Shown here piece by piece: positions 1 to 12,300 of a DNA stretch of 64,000 bases. Origin of the DNA: Rhyacichthys aspro (Eukaryota; Chordata; Actinopteri; Gobiiformes; Rhyacichthyidae); NCBI GenBank assembly GCA_036850595.1, contig CM072153.1, positions 16,014,169 to 16,078,168 on the forward strand. The letters run 5' to 3'. The translations under genes were made by a program, and so were the position numbers. The notes beneath the pieces were generated by a model. That model was not told the origin of the DNA. It saw only the letters and a list, made by a program, of their open reading frames with translations, and did not search any database. Each line of letters opens with the position of its first letter. Positions within the stretch are counted from its first letter, which is position 1.

Positions 1-145
1 GGATTTCCACAGAAGCCAGCTGTCCGCACAGCATTAGGATAGAAACTCCAGCTTTCCTCATGGGAAACACCCTCTAGTTATTGAAAAAATATTATGAGCG
101 GTTTTTAGATGATTTGATTTTGATTTAAGTTGGCTGCCAGCTTAC

Positions 146-388
146 CATCATCAAAAGTGTCAAGCAGCATGGATGGATTGATGTCTGATCCACCCACCAA
201 GATGTTATCTATGGCCCACTGTGCTCTTTCCAAACTAGGGGTGGCCAGGCCAGAGGATATAGTAAATGGCTGCCACCACCGCAGGCGAGTAGAATTTGTC
301 AGAGCTCCCTCTGGGAGGACAATATAATCTCTCCTCACTGACACATACTTTAGGTAATCCATCTCATGAAGAAGTGTCCAGGACACAC
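146..388 (-). CDS. reln: reln exon 56: repeat 7B end to start of repeat 8 (residues 3002-3082); last exon in window
   Basis: Completes the Asp-box (GVSW), then TLLHEMDYLKYVSV, LRWWQPF, ERAQWAIDNILVGGSDINPS and LLDTFDDG. The donor GATG|GTAAG at 145 shows the gene continues off the left edge; positions 1-145 are intron 56. Phase 1 in, phase 1 out. Confidence 0.96.
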
Positions 389-3300
389 CTGAAAATGAGG
401 TATTTACATAATGAGAAGTAAGTGAGAGAAGTAAAAATGAAAAAGGCATCGGTCAGAATAACAAAGGTTTACTGTGTATATATGTTCACCTCCATCTGTA
501 GAGTAGTCCAGCAGCACACCCTCTTTTCGACAAGTTGGACGGTGGCACATTGTCATGTTATCCTCACTTCCAATTCTGGCCCAATACTCCACAAATCTGT
601 CAAAAACATATAGATATCAGATTACACATTGAAATTTTAAGTACATATAGAGAGGAGTTCTATGAAATAAGAGCTCACTTTGCACCACGAAGATCCAGGT
701 CAGCAGTAACAGCCTGCCTTGCATCAGCCCCTCCAAAGTACAAAGCTGTCCCTTCTACCAAAACACCACAGTCAGTACAGGGCCTTCCACCTTCCAGCAC
801 CTGCCACTGAGGGCTGGCTGTTCCTTCCCAATCAAAGCGTTCCTTTAGGGAAGCCTATTGAGATGAAAGATAAAGAAATGAAAGAAAAATATTCAGTTCT
901 TTAAGATTTGAATGTCAGTTTTGTTCTGCAGGAAACTGAAATAGTGTACCTTTAGTGCTGTGCTGGCATAGCAGTTTGGTCCAGTGAAGCCTGGATCACA
1001 AAGGCAGCGCTGATCCAGGCAGTCCCCATGTCCTCCACAGTGACCCCCACATGCTGGCCCAATATAAAAGTTCTCCACACCCCACTGTATATCTGAGTGC
1101 TGTTGGAAAAACCTGAAGCGCACCGCACTGAAAAACAGATTTCAATCAGTGATGGGCAGCGAAATAAAAGAGATACTGTGCCCAGATGTTACACTTGAAC
1201 CCCAACATGGAAAATGGAAAAGCAAACATAAGCATTAGAACAAAAGAAAGTACGAATCTAATCTAATATAACTGAAGATAAAACAGAGTAAGAGTTAAGA
1301 CTTACGTGTTAGCCAGACTGTCAGGAAGAGGGTAAACCACTCTCTTCCAGCCTTCAGCAGTAAAGAACACTGATGGTTGGGAGACCTGACCTCCGCAGCG
1401 TGGGTCTGCAGGTAGACACTGGGGCACTATGTATTTCCATGTCACTCCAAAGTCTACTGAATACTGAACATGCACCTGTCGGTCTGCGTGACGTTCTGGT
1501 ACACTGCATCCAACGGCAATCTGAATCAACACAAATGTATTCATTAAATATGTGTGAAATCATAATACAACTTACAAATAAATCACAAAAAGCACATTAG
1601 ATACCTTGAACTGCATGACCCAACCCTTATCAGGAATAATATCATGTGTGACTGCATAGACCTCTCTGCCGTCATTGTTACCACACACCATCACTCCATC
1701 TGGAGAGCTGCAAAAGCGCTGAACGGAGCAGTCCTCCGAAAACAACCAGTGGTCGCTCACTGTGAATAAATGAGCAAACCAGAAGATGTCAAGAGTAGAA
1801 ACATAAATTAACAAAATGTTCTGTTTAAAGGTTATGTCAGCGCTTTCTCTGTCTATACCTATTGGTGTCTCCTCTTGCTCACTGAGCTGTGCTATTCTTT
1901 CTGAGGCCCCATCAGCAGGAGCTCTCTCATGGTTGGGTAGTGCCACCCCTCCAAATGTGTCAGAGATCTGAGCTCGTGGGTCAGAGCCCGCTATTAGGAC
2001 ATTGTCTAATGCCCAGTCACTGTGGTCTGCTCCATCGTGCTGAGGCTGCCACCAGCGCACCCGTACTCCTTCCTGACGGGCAGCAGGGGGCAGCAGAACA
2101 TTCACAAATCTAAAGGGAAAAGTTAAAGAAAGTAAGACATTTTTACCCCACTTATTTAGCATTTTCCTACAATGCACCAACATCAGTTTCTAACCATATA
2201 TGGTGCATATGTTTTTATTATTACTTTTATTATCAGTTGTGTGTGAACATATAAGATTGCCGGTAAAACTCACCCTGGTTTGCTATACAGATCATAAAAG
2301 ATCTCAGTTAATAGGTGCCAGTTGATTCCTCCATTCAAGCTGTACTCCAAGAGCACGCCCTGGTTACGGTTGCTAGGTGGGATCATGCAGCCATACATGA
2401 AGTAAAACTGAATAAACTCAGCATTTGTCAGGTTCAAGTCCACTGTGACCAACTGACGGCTGCAGCTCTGCACACACGGACAGAGAAAAGTTAGTGAATT
2501 GTGGCCAGTTTTTTCTTAAATTACAATATTTATGTTCGTGGTCTTTTACTAAACTAATAAACATTTTATACATAGGGAAGGAAAACACAAAGGCAACCCA
2601 TAGATACCCCACTGAAATGCAGAGCAGCTCCAGAGGCCACAGCGCCACAAACTGTACTGAGTTTTCCTCCAGTGAGCAAATGCCAGTGACTAAGGGACGG
2701 AGCACGACTGAAACTGTCCTTCAGCTGGAAAGGCAGGGGAACGACAGGCTCATCACAGTATTCACCGCCCCACTCTGAATCGCATCTGCAGAGAGCGAAT
2801 AATAGAATATCGTACAGTTAATCACATTAAAGTGTACCAGGAAGTTCAATTACATTATTCGAAAGCAAATACATTACTTACACACAGGAGCTCTGCTGAC
2901 AACGTCCATGTCCCGAGCACATATCTGGGCAGCCATCTCCAATATACAAGTTATCCAGGGCCCAGGTCTGCTGCTTATCAAAAGGAGCCTGCTGGAACCA
3001 ACGAAACCTGGTGGCTGGAGACCTGTACACACACATATTATATCAGTAAGGATGAATAAACCAATGAATCTAGTGGGCTAGACATTTTTTGGTTTGATTA
3101 AATGTGCTTTGTATATAGTTTGAATTACTGTACATCCTAACAACTTGAAGTTTGGATTTGACTGTAGAATGATTCTTTTTTTCTGAGGAGGCACTGACCT
3201 TGCATATGAAGCGATAGGCAAGGTAACACGGGCCCATTTATTGTATGTGTCACTAATCAGCAACCTCTGCAGAGTGTAAGAGGAGCAGTCTGGACTTGTT

Positions 3301-6300
3301 GGCAAACAGTCTCTGACCAATGGCTGCCAGGTGAGCCCCAGATCAAGAGAGTACTCCAACTCCACAGCTACACAAGAAAAACATGCTTATAAACATACAT
3401 TTATGAATTCATGTCTTAATTGTTTGTGATCTTACAGCATCCATTAATATTTACTTTTTAATAAATCGTGTTTATAGCATACAATACTTACAATAGCAGG
3501 AATTGGTGACAGAGCAGGAAGCAGAAAAATCAAACTGAATAAAGGCATCTTGACTCAAACTGATGTCAGTAGTAACAGCATAGCGTGTATTAGACTTCTC
3601 TATGAATGCAAAAGCCGGCCCATCAGAGCCACACACTGGCATTCGGGTTCCTCCTGGATGCAGGAGCCATGATCGACCATCAATTGAGGAAAAGTCATCC
3701 TCCAGTGGTCCCCAGCCACTAGCACTTCCACCTACTACCAGCTGGAAAAAAGTGAAATATTGGGTATTGTCTGTGCCAAAGAGTGACAGAAAAAGAAAAA
3801 AACAACTGGTTGAAGGATTGCACTGTCCCCTGTTAACTTTACCTGGTCAATGACCCATGGGCTGTAAAAGTGTCCATTTTCGGAGGGTTGCCACCAACGC
3901 AGGCGAGTAGAAGGGGTACGTGCACGAAGAGGAATCTCCAAGGCAACCAACCGAGCCTGGTTACTGCTGTTGCTAAAAAGAAATTCTTGTAGGAGTCCCC
4001 AGGTCAGTCCTCCATCCACAGAGAACTGCAGTAACACAGGCTGGGATCGAGGGTCCGGAGCTGCTTTTCCACATCCCAGACGCAGGAAAAACTGTACAAA
4101 CCTGCAGGATGAAGGAAGTTTAGCAGTGACAATAGCTGGTAGTAATAATAATGTGACGTTGCAACTTATAGTTTTTGCTGGTAGATGAAAATGAAACTAT
4201 ACCGAGCATTTGATAGGTCCAAGTCATTCGTGACCAACATTCGCAGGCCATCCTCACTAAAGAACAGGTGGTTTCCACTGGACATAATGCCACATTTTCT
4301 AGATGGTTTACCACCACTCAGTAGTCTGAAATGCTCAGTATCAGTAGCTCCTCCTGGATACAAATATAGAAATAGACATTTCTAAATTGTTGCAACACGA
4401 TTCACTGTCATAAGATTCAGTTTACTTCTTTCAAAGGAGGAAACAGTGCCGCACCTTCAAAATCCTCTTTAAGGAAATCTTGGTTAGGGGTGTTTGGCAC
4501 AGAGCAGTCTGGTCCAGAGTAGCCAGGGTCACACAAACAGTGGGTGCCAGCCACACAGGCTCCATGGCCATTGCACATGTCTTGACACTGTGGACCAATG
4601 TAGACGTTGTCTATTGCCCATGTAGGGGGAGCAGAACCAGTTGAGAAGAAACCCTGATACCAGCGGAACCTCACTGACCTGCAGTGTCAGGATAATGAAA
4701 AAAGGATCAAATGTATAGAGTGATTGTATTGTTTAAATGTACAATTTGTGTTTGCTAAAGCCACCAGTCTTACCCACAAAGACGCAGCTTGCCGAAGTTA
4801 ATGACCTCTCGTCTCCACCCCTGAGTTGTACCTGGGAAGTAGATACTTGCAGGGTGCAGCTCTGTAGAGCACAGTGAAGATGGCTGTGGCCCACCAGCAC
4901 ACAAAGGTACCAGAAGGTGCCAAGTGGCGCCAAAATCCCGTGAAAATTCAAGGCGCACTGGGTGGGCAGAGGAACTCTCAGCTGTGCAGCCCACATTAAT
5001 CTGGACAAACATAAATGGCATCAGTCGAGAGGAAAAATGATTAACAATTTTTACTGAAATGAGTAAGTATTGTGAGTGTTTATTTGTAAAACAGTCATCA
5101 AGGCTGTTTGCGTACCTCAAACTGAATGATTGTGTTCTCATTTACGTCAATGTCCCTGGTGGTAATAGAGTGTTCTCCAAGCTCACTGGAGACAAACACC
5201 ATGGCTGATTCATCATCCTCTCTGTACAGACAAAGATTGGGCGATGAAAAAACCCCCCGCTTTTTAGCATGAAGAAATATGTTGTGAGTAATATTCAAGA
5301 CTTGATTGTTGTTAATCTTACAGTCCAGACTTCTGATATGGGCAATAAAGACCAGTGTTTCCTCCAGGAAAGAAGAGCCAGTTGGACTCATTTGGGTCCT
5401 CTTTAAAACTATCTATGACCACAGGTGGGTTGTGAATTGAGCTACCATCAATTATAAGATTATCAATCACCCACACCTCCTCTTTTTTACCTAAAGGATG
5501 TAAGAAAAGAGAACTGCTAAATTCACTTACAGAGGATAAAAGAATTCTGCACATTAAATTGGGAGTTTTTGAAAATAAGGTTTTGATGTGTTGTGTGCTT
5601 ACTCACCACTATTGTAAGGCTGCCAGAGTCTAAATCGAGTGGCATTAGTTTGAGCACTGGCTGGCAGCGGCAAGTGGAGAAACAAAGTGTCTGTAGAAGC
5701 AGGGAAGTAAAACTCATCCAGCAGTAACCAACTGATTCCTCCGTTCACAGAGTACTGCAGCAGTACTGAGTGGGACCGCTCTGGGACACCTACAATGATT
5801 CAAAATATAAGGATATAAAAAGACACATAGGAACTGAGTAATAAATAATGGAATTAAGTCTTCAAGCAAAAATGGATTATGTAATACCTTTAGTGATGAA
5901 TTTGAAGGAAAATTGAATATAGAGTGTGTTTGTACAGTCCAGATCTCGTGATACAATCATTCGCAGACCATCCTGCACACAAACAGAGAAAACATGGGTG
6001 TCCAAATTCCAAAATTCATCATCTATTCTACAAAATAACTTATGGTCTTTTGGGACACCTACTCCTTTGAATATAAGGGCAGTGCCTGATTTAAGAGGCT
6101 CTCCACTTAGCGTTCCCCTCTCTGCTCCGTACACCTCAGGCCACGTCTCCTGCTGTAGGTTTTCATTAAAGTCCTCTCTTAGTACAGAAGGCAGGGGGGT
6201 CAAGGGTACACAGTGTGCCCCTCCATAACCCTTGTCACATCTGTGTTACATTGCACAATTATAAAAGAAAGGGTAAGGAAAACAACACACTTGCGGTAAT

Positions 6301-9300
6301 AAAAGAGAGGAGTATAAAACTAGCTTAAACTTACACACAGCGCCCATTGTCACACAGACCATGTCCAGAGCACATCCATGGACATCCTGGTGCCAGCAAA
6401 ACATTATCTAATGCCCAGCCTTCTGCCCCTGGAGTGAAATGTGTCTGGATCCAACGGAACCGAGTTCTTGGAGAACTGAGATGTTTAAAACATAATTATT
6501 ATAATTAAATAGCTTAAGGAAAAAAGGTTGGAATTTCAATTTGTTTAAAACAGAAACGCATACTTGGCAGCACTGGGTAGATACACAGTAATTCTTCTCC
6601 AGTGTTTATACTGGGTTGATGTATATATGGAACTTTGAGTATAGCCAGCACAGCCAATGGCCGGGGGTACACACTCAGGTGTGATGAGTGTCCAGTGACG
6701 ACCACAGTCAGTGGAGTACTCCAATCGCACACCGTGAGAGAAGGAGGTGGACTTACTACAACCCATACTCAGCTCAAACTGGAGGAAGGATGATCCTGAC
6801 ACTTCAAAGTCCCATGTTTCTGCGTACCTTGGCTTTTCTGCAAAGGTGGAATACAATTGTTATGTTATATTTTAAGTACACAACTGTGAGAATTACTTTA
6901 AAGAGAAAGCTAAAACCATGTGCTCTGGGTAGTGTTGAATTTTAGAAAAAGGAGAACATAATTGAGAACACCTGTCATATCTGAAAACCCTTGTTAATTT
7001 GTTCCCACAGCCCACACAAGCTTGAGCTGCTTGTTAATAGATGCTGCCACTGTGCCCCTTAATAAATGTGTCCAGTTGTAATGTAATATTTGCCAAAGTA
7101 AATCTGCTAACAGCTTGATGCAAGCATAAATAACAAGCAGGATGTTCAGTCAGGTTTGCTCTCATTAATAATGCAGAGGCTAAAGTGTCTCAGTGAATGG
7201 GTGATTCAGTTTCATCCTCTGATTTATGGGGCTTTGCATTCTTTGTCAGTACAAGTTGAGGTTCTCCTTCGTACAGGATGATTTTCCTGCCCCAAGGCAG
7301 ATAAGTGACAAACGTCTAGTGATTGTGACATTAAGCATTATAATGGTCTGCTTTGAAGACAAGTATATATGTATAAAAGCAGGTCTTAAGCATTTAATTG
7401 TGTGACTTACTATCAATGGCCTCAGAGTTGAAGGTAAGAACTGTGTCCAGGGATAAGCAGTCCACAGTCACCTCCCCACCCTGAATGCGGTACCAGTTGT
7501 GCCTCAGAGGGGTTGTGCCATCAAATTTATCATGGAAACCTGTTCTGGAGGTGTCATTCATACCAATCAGAATATCATCCAGAGCCCACTGGGCAGAGTG
7601 CTTCCCTAAATTAAAAACAAAAACCAAAGGAAAAAAAAAAGATACATTAAAATCAAATATATTCATTTCAGTTCCATCAAGTCACTTGCTACTGAGGCAC
7701 TCACCTTGCTGGGGCTGCCACCATCGAAACACTGTATAAGGAGTTTTAGCTGCAGATGGTAACTCAATGGTTACTACCTGGGGCTCCAGAAAAGAACTGA
7801 AGTCTAATTCTCTTAAAAACTGCCACAGGACTCCATTGTTGGTAGAGAACTGGACAATCACACCTAGAAACAAAGTGTGAGAATAATTACAAACAAATTG
7901 ATGTTAACTATGATTACATCAACCAATAAGTTTAGGGGTCTGATAATTTTTTTTTTTGATTAAGCATCAAATTGTGCAGGCTCAAGTTCTACAATCTGCT
8001 TAATAATGGAGAAGTTGTGTAAATATTAGAGCTCAAATATAAATCTTACATTTTACTTTAAATCACAATACAATAAAGGGCCAGACATTAGTACAGAGCT
8101 GAGAGGGGACATAACTAAAAAACTCTTAGATAATAAACTGTTAAACTGACACATTAGTGGTGTGGAGATCAGTATATATTATTGTACAAAATATAATTCA
8201 AACAACAGAAGCACTGTTATTTGGGGCATTACCTTCATTGCGTGACCGAGGCCTGGTGCAAGTAGGTCCCAGACTCTTACTTCCAATACGTATGTAGAAT
8301 TGAACCAACCTGTATTTGTGTGAAAAATGTAGAATTATAACTGGGATAGATATATGGTTTTAATAGATACCATGTAAGAAATTAAAAAAGTCAGTGCAAT
8401 TAACCTTGTGTTGCTGGTGTCAAGAGGAACAGTGCGGGCTTCTCTTCTCCCTGGGCTGTTGAAGTAAAGTGCCTTGCTTTCACCAATTATACCACAGCCA
8501 CCTCCGATTTGGCCCCCAATTAGACTCTGCCACAGTGGGCTTAACTTTCCCTCAAAGCCTTCAGTGAGCTCAGTAGGACTTGCTACAGAGGGAACACAGC
8601 TATCCTGCTCCACTGCAAAAAAAAATGGAAATAACAGTTATACATTTATAAATAAAAGAATTATTTTTTTCTCCTTTTTGGACTTCAGTTGTTTCTATCT
8701 GTTGGCTGTACCTGTGTATCCCATGTCACAGAAGCAGACACCAGAGATACAGTCTCCATGGCCACCACAGTGGTTTGGACAGGGCTCTGATATGTAAACA
8801 CCATCTAATGCAAAAGGTGGGGCATCTCGAAACAAACTGCTTTCCTGGAACCAACGGAACCTGGTTTTACTGTGGAAATAAATAGAAAGGGGATATAGTG
8901 TCAATACCATGTATAAACTATTCTATGTAAGTGCTATTTATGTATTCTGGTGGAAAAAGAAATCCAAAGTACCTTGCAGCAACATTACGTGGAATGACCA
9001 CAGTGACCCGAGTCCACTGTTCATAGTCTCCAGTGTTGTATATAGTGGGCTCTCTTAGTTCACGAGTGCTGCCCTCGCAAACCCCGACACCAGGAGTTCC
9101 TGGGTAACAGCCCTCCCTCACTAGGGCCCAGGTACGACCAGCATCATGAGAGTACTGCAGCAGGACTGGGGCAGAGGCACTAAAGTCTGACTCACAACCG
9201 ATGTTGAGCTAAAGAAAAGGAAAATAAAGATAAGTAATACAGACATGTACAGCAATATAAAGTTAGAAACCCTCGTGATTTATAAAAGATACCTTAAACT

Positions 9301-12300
9301 GGAGTGTGTAACCAGGTCGTAGGGCAAGATCCCGTGTTACTGCCACTCTGTCTCCATCTGAGCGTCCGAACACCATGGCTGAAGGAGTTGGGGAGCAAAA
9401 ACTGTTATTGCTTTCCCTTTCCATGCCCTCATTACCCAGCATTAGCCACACACTCATCTGGTTTAGTGGATAATCAAAGGCTGGTTTTTCATAAAAGTTC
9501 TAGAGGAGAAAGAAATACAGAGGACAAGTTTAATAAATTGTTTGCTTTGATTAATACAGAAAACATGTTAAAGTAATTTGTCATGGTTTTGAGAGTAATG
9601 AAAGAGAGAAATAATGAATCTGTTCGACCTGTGGCAGAGTAGGATTAGCCATTGGTATGATGTGCTTCTCCCTCTCTGACAAAATAATGACATCATCAAT
9701 GGCCCACTGATCATAGCCTTCCCCAGAGTGAAGCGGCTGCCACCAACGAAACCGAGTGGATGGTGTCTTAGAGGCCAACGGAAGCTCGTAGTGGACAAAA
9801 CTGAAGACAAGCAAAATCATCACATGACAGGATGATGGGGTTTTAAGGAGGCGTGACAACTTTTGGACAAATGTCAAAAAAATAAAGTCTCTCACCGAGG
9901 CTTGGTGAAGTCTGTGAAGTACATCTCAGCGATTAGCCCCCAGGTAATGCCTCCATCATTGCTGTACTGCAGTAGTACTCCTTCCTCCCTGCTGTCTGCC
10001 TGGTTACACTCTGCCCAGTCACCACCCACCCTCAGATAAAACTGCACAAACTCTGCCCACTCTGTGTCCAGATCCCAGCTCACCAACTGCCTCAGACCTG
10101 CCTGGAAACACATATCACATCAAGTAGTTGTTTAAAAGAAGCAGAAGTGCTCTGGCAATTAAGCAATCATGCAGGCACAGCAATCATTACAAGACTGTCG
10201 GAGGATTTTACACAAGACATTTTCAATAACACGGAGCTGTCGGGTCAGTTGATTTACCTTGCTGAAGTACAAGGATGAACCAGATGAAACCACACCACAG
10301 CCCATGTCAGGACTGACTATTTCACCACCGATCACCTCCTGCCATGTGGCCAGCAGTGCATCCTGGGACTCGAAGTCAGAAAGTACACTTGAGGAGAGGG
10401 GTGAGGAGGGCTGACAGTCTGTTCCAGAGAAACCCTCATCACATCTACATGAGAAGTCATTTAGTAACAAAATCAATAAAGATATGTGAAAATGAAAATG
10501 TAATGAAAGAGGAAAGCTAACCTGCAGTGTCCGTGGTCACACCAACCATGTCCGTGGCACATGTTTGGACATTGCTGGCCAATGTAGATGTCATCCAAGG
10601 CCCACTCATCCTGTTCTCCGTAGTAGTTTTGGATCCAGCGGAACCGTGTGGCACTAGACCTAAAACCAGAGGGAAATACATGGACTGTACATGACCAAGC
10701 AGTATCATCTTTTCTATTTTGTAAACATTATACATCAGAGGTATAAAGACGTAGAAAGAACTATATATTTCTCGGATTTGAGAGATTTGGTGGTCGAGGA
10801 AAGGAAAAATAATCCTTATCATTTGATATATCAATGTGGAGTTTCTGTAAGTGGTAAAATAAATGTCTCAGGCCAATACCTTGTGAGATTGCATGGTGTA
10901 AAGATTTGGGTGAATGTGCAGTGGGCACACGTTCACATGTGCTCATCTTTCAGTCCCTGCTAGTTCAGTTTGGAAAATTGGTGGAAAATTGTAGATACCT
11001 TGATACATTGGTGATGATATACGCAGCACCTGGTATACGTATATTTTCTGGTCTGCAGCTTTGGTGACCTCAATAAACTATGTTGACCTCCTGATCGTAC
11101 AGAGCTAGCAAGACTTTTTATTATCATTTACTACCCTGGCCCTGTGACCTCTTATCACATTCTGCAGGAGATTAAACCAGCTTTATTTAGTACCTGACTA
11201 TTGGCCTGAAATGAGGTGGACTTCCAGTGTGAAAGGTTTATGTTTAAGCATTGGCAGCCATGGTAACTCAGTGTAGGTTTTTGGGAAGCAGGGCTTTGCA
11301 GATTGTCAGTTCATTGGTAACAACAATCATATTAAAATTTTCACCCAGTAGCAGAAAACGTGCCAGTAATGCAAGGTCATACTATAAATACTTGAAGTTA
11401 TACATTTACTATTTGGTCTTGTGTAAAACATCTGTGTGCATATTAGTTACCATGTTTTTTGAGGAAGAGACAATGTGATACGTCTCCAGTCTTTGAACTC
11501 TGATGGATGGTAGACACTTGGAGCTGTAAACTCTGAGCAGCTGGGCATGCCAGGTAAACAGGCCTTTATATATATGAAAAAATAGACATGACACACAGTT
11601 ACATAATTAGATAATATATGATTTAAGATATGTAATGATTACTGCTGAAAAATCTGAATTATCTGTTGGTCTAAGTAGATGTGCTTATTAAAAACTAAAG
11701 CAGACCCAAAGCTGACCTTGGAAGACCAAAAATGAATAAAACAGGAAATGTGGTAGTTATATTTTACACTTTTGGATGACTGCACACTAATGCACAGAGA
11801 AAATTAGATCAAATTCAGCGATAAGTCATTACACCCTATTTAGTTTCAAAGGCAAGAAAAGTCTTGGCAGGGACTTTGCCATCTTATGAATATTAATGAT
11901 CCACTTCTGATCAGAGAAAATCTGAAAAGAAAATCCACTAACTGATTCAAGTATTTTCATGTATTTGCTGATGGTAAGATAAAAAAGCAATTGCAATAAT
12001 TTCTCATAAATATTTTTTTGGTATAACAATGGCTTTAACAGACAAAGTGGTCTTCACAGCAGTAAAACAAATTACCTCTTTGACCAAATGCCAGGTCAGG
12101 CCATGATTGGTCGAAAACTCCAGGCGAACCTGTGTGTCTATGTGAGGAGAGGGCTCACGGCCACAGCCCATGACCAAGGAGAACTGTAGACTATATGAGG
12201 CTCCAACCTGCATAGACTGAGTTTCCACATAACGGATACTCGAACCAGGGCTGGGCTCACCAGAAAAACTGCATAGTGTAACATAGAAAAGTGTGCACAT

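Noticed and set aside
1572..2183. A single long exon covering exons 50 and 51
   Set aside because: The frame is open, but the 33 middle codons are absent from reelin and flanked by splice signals.
5877..6203. A single long exon covering exons 36 and 37
   Set aside because: The frame is open throughout, but the middle 30 codons have no counterpart in reelin and are bounded by GT and AG, so two exons are annotated.
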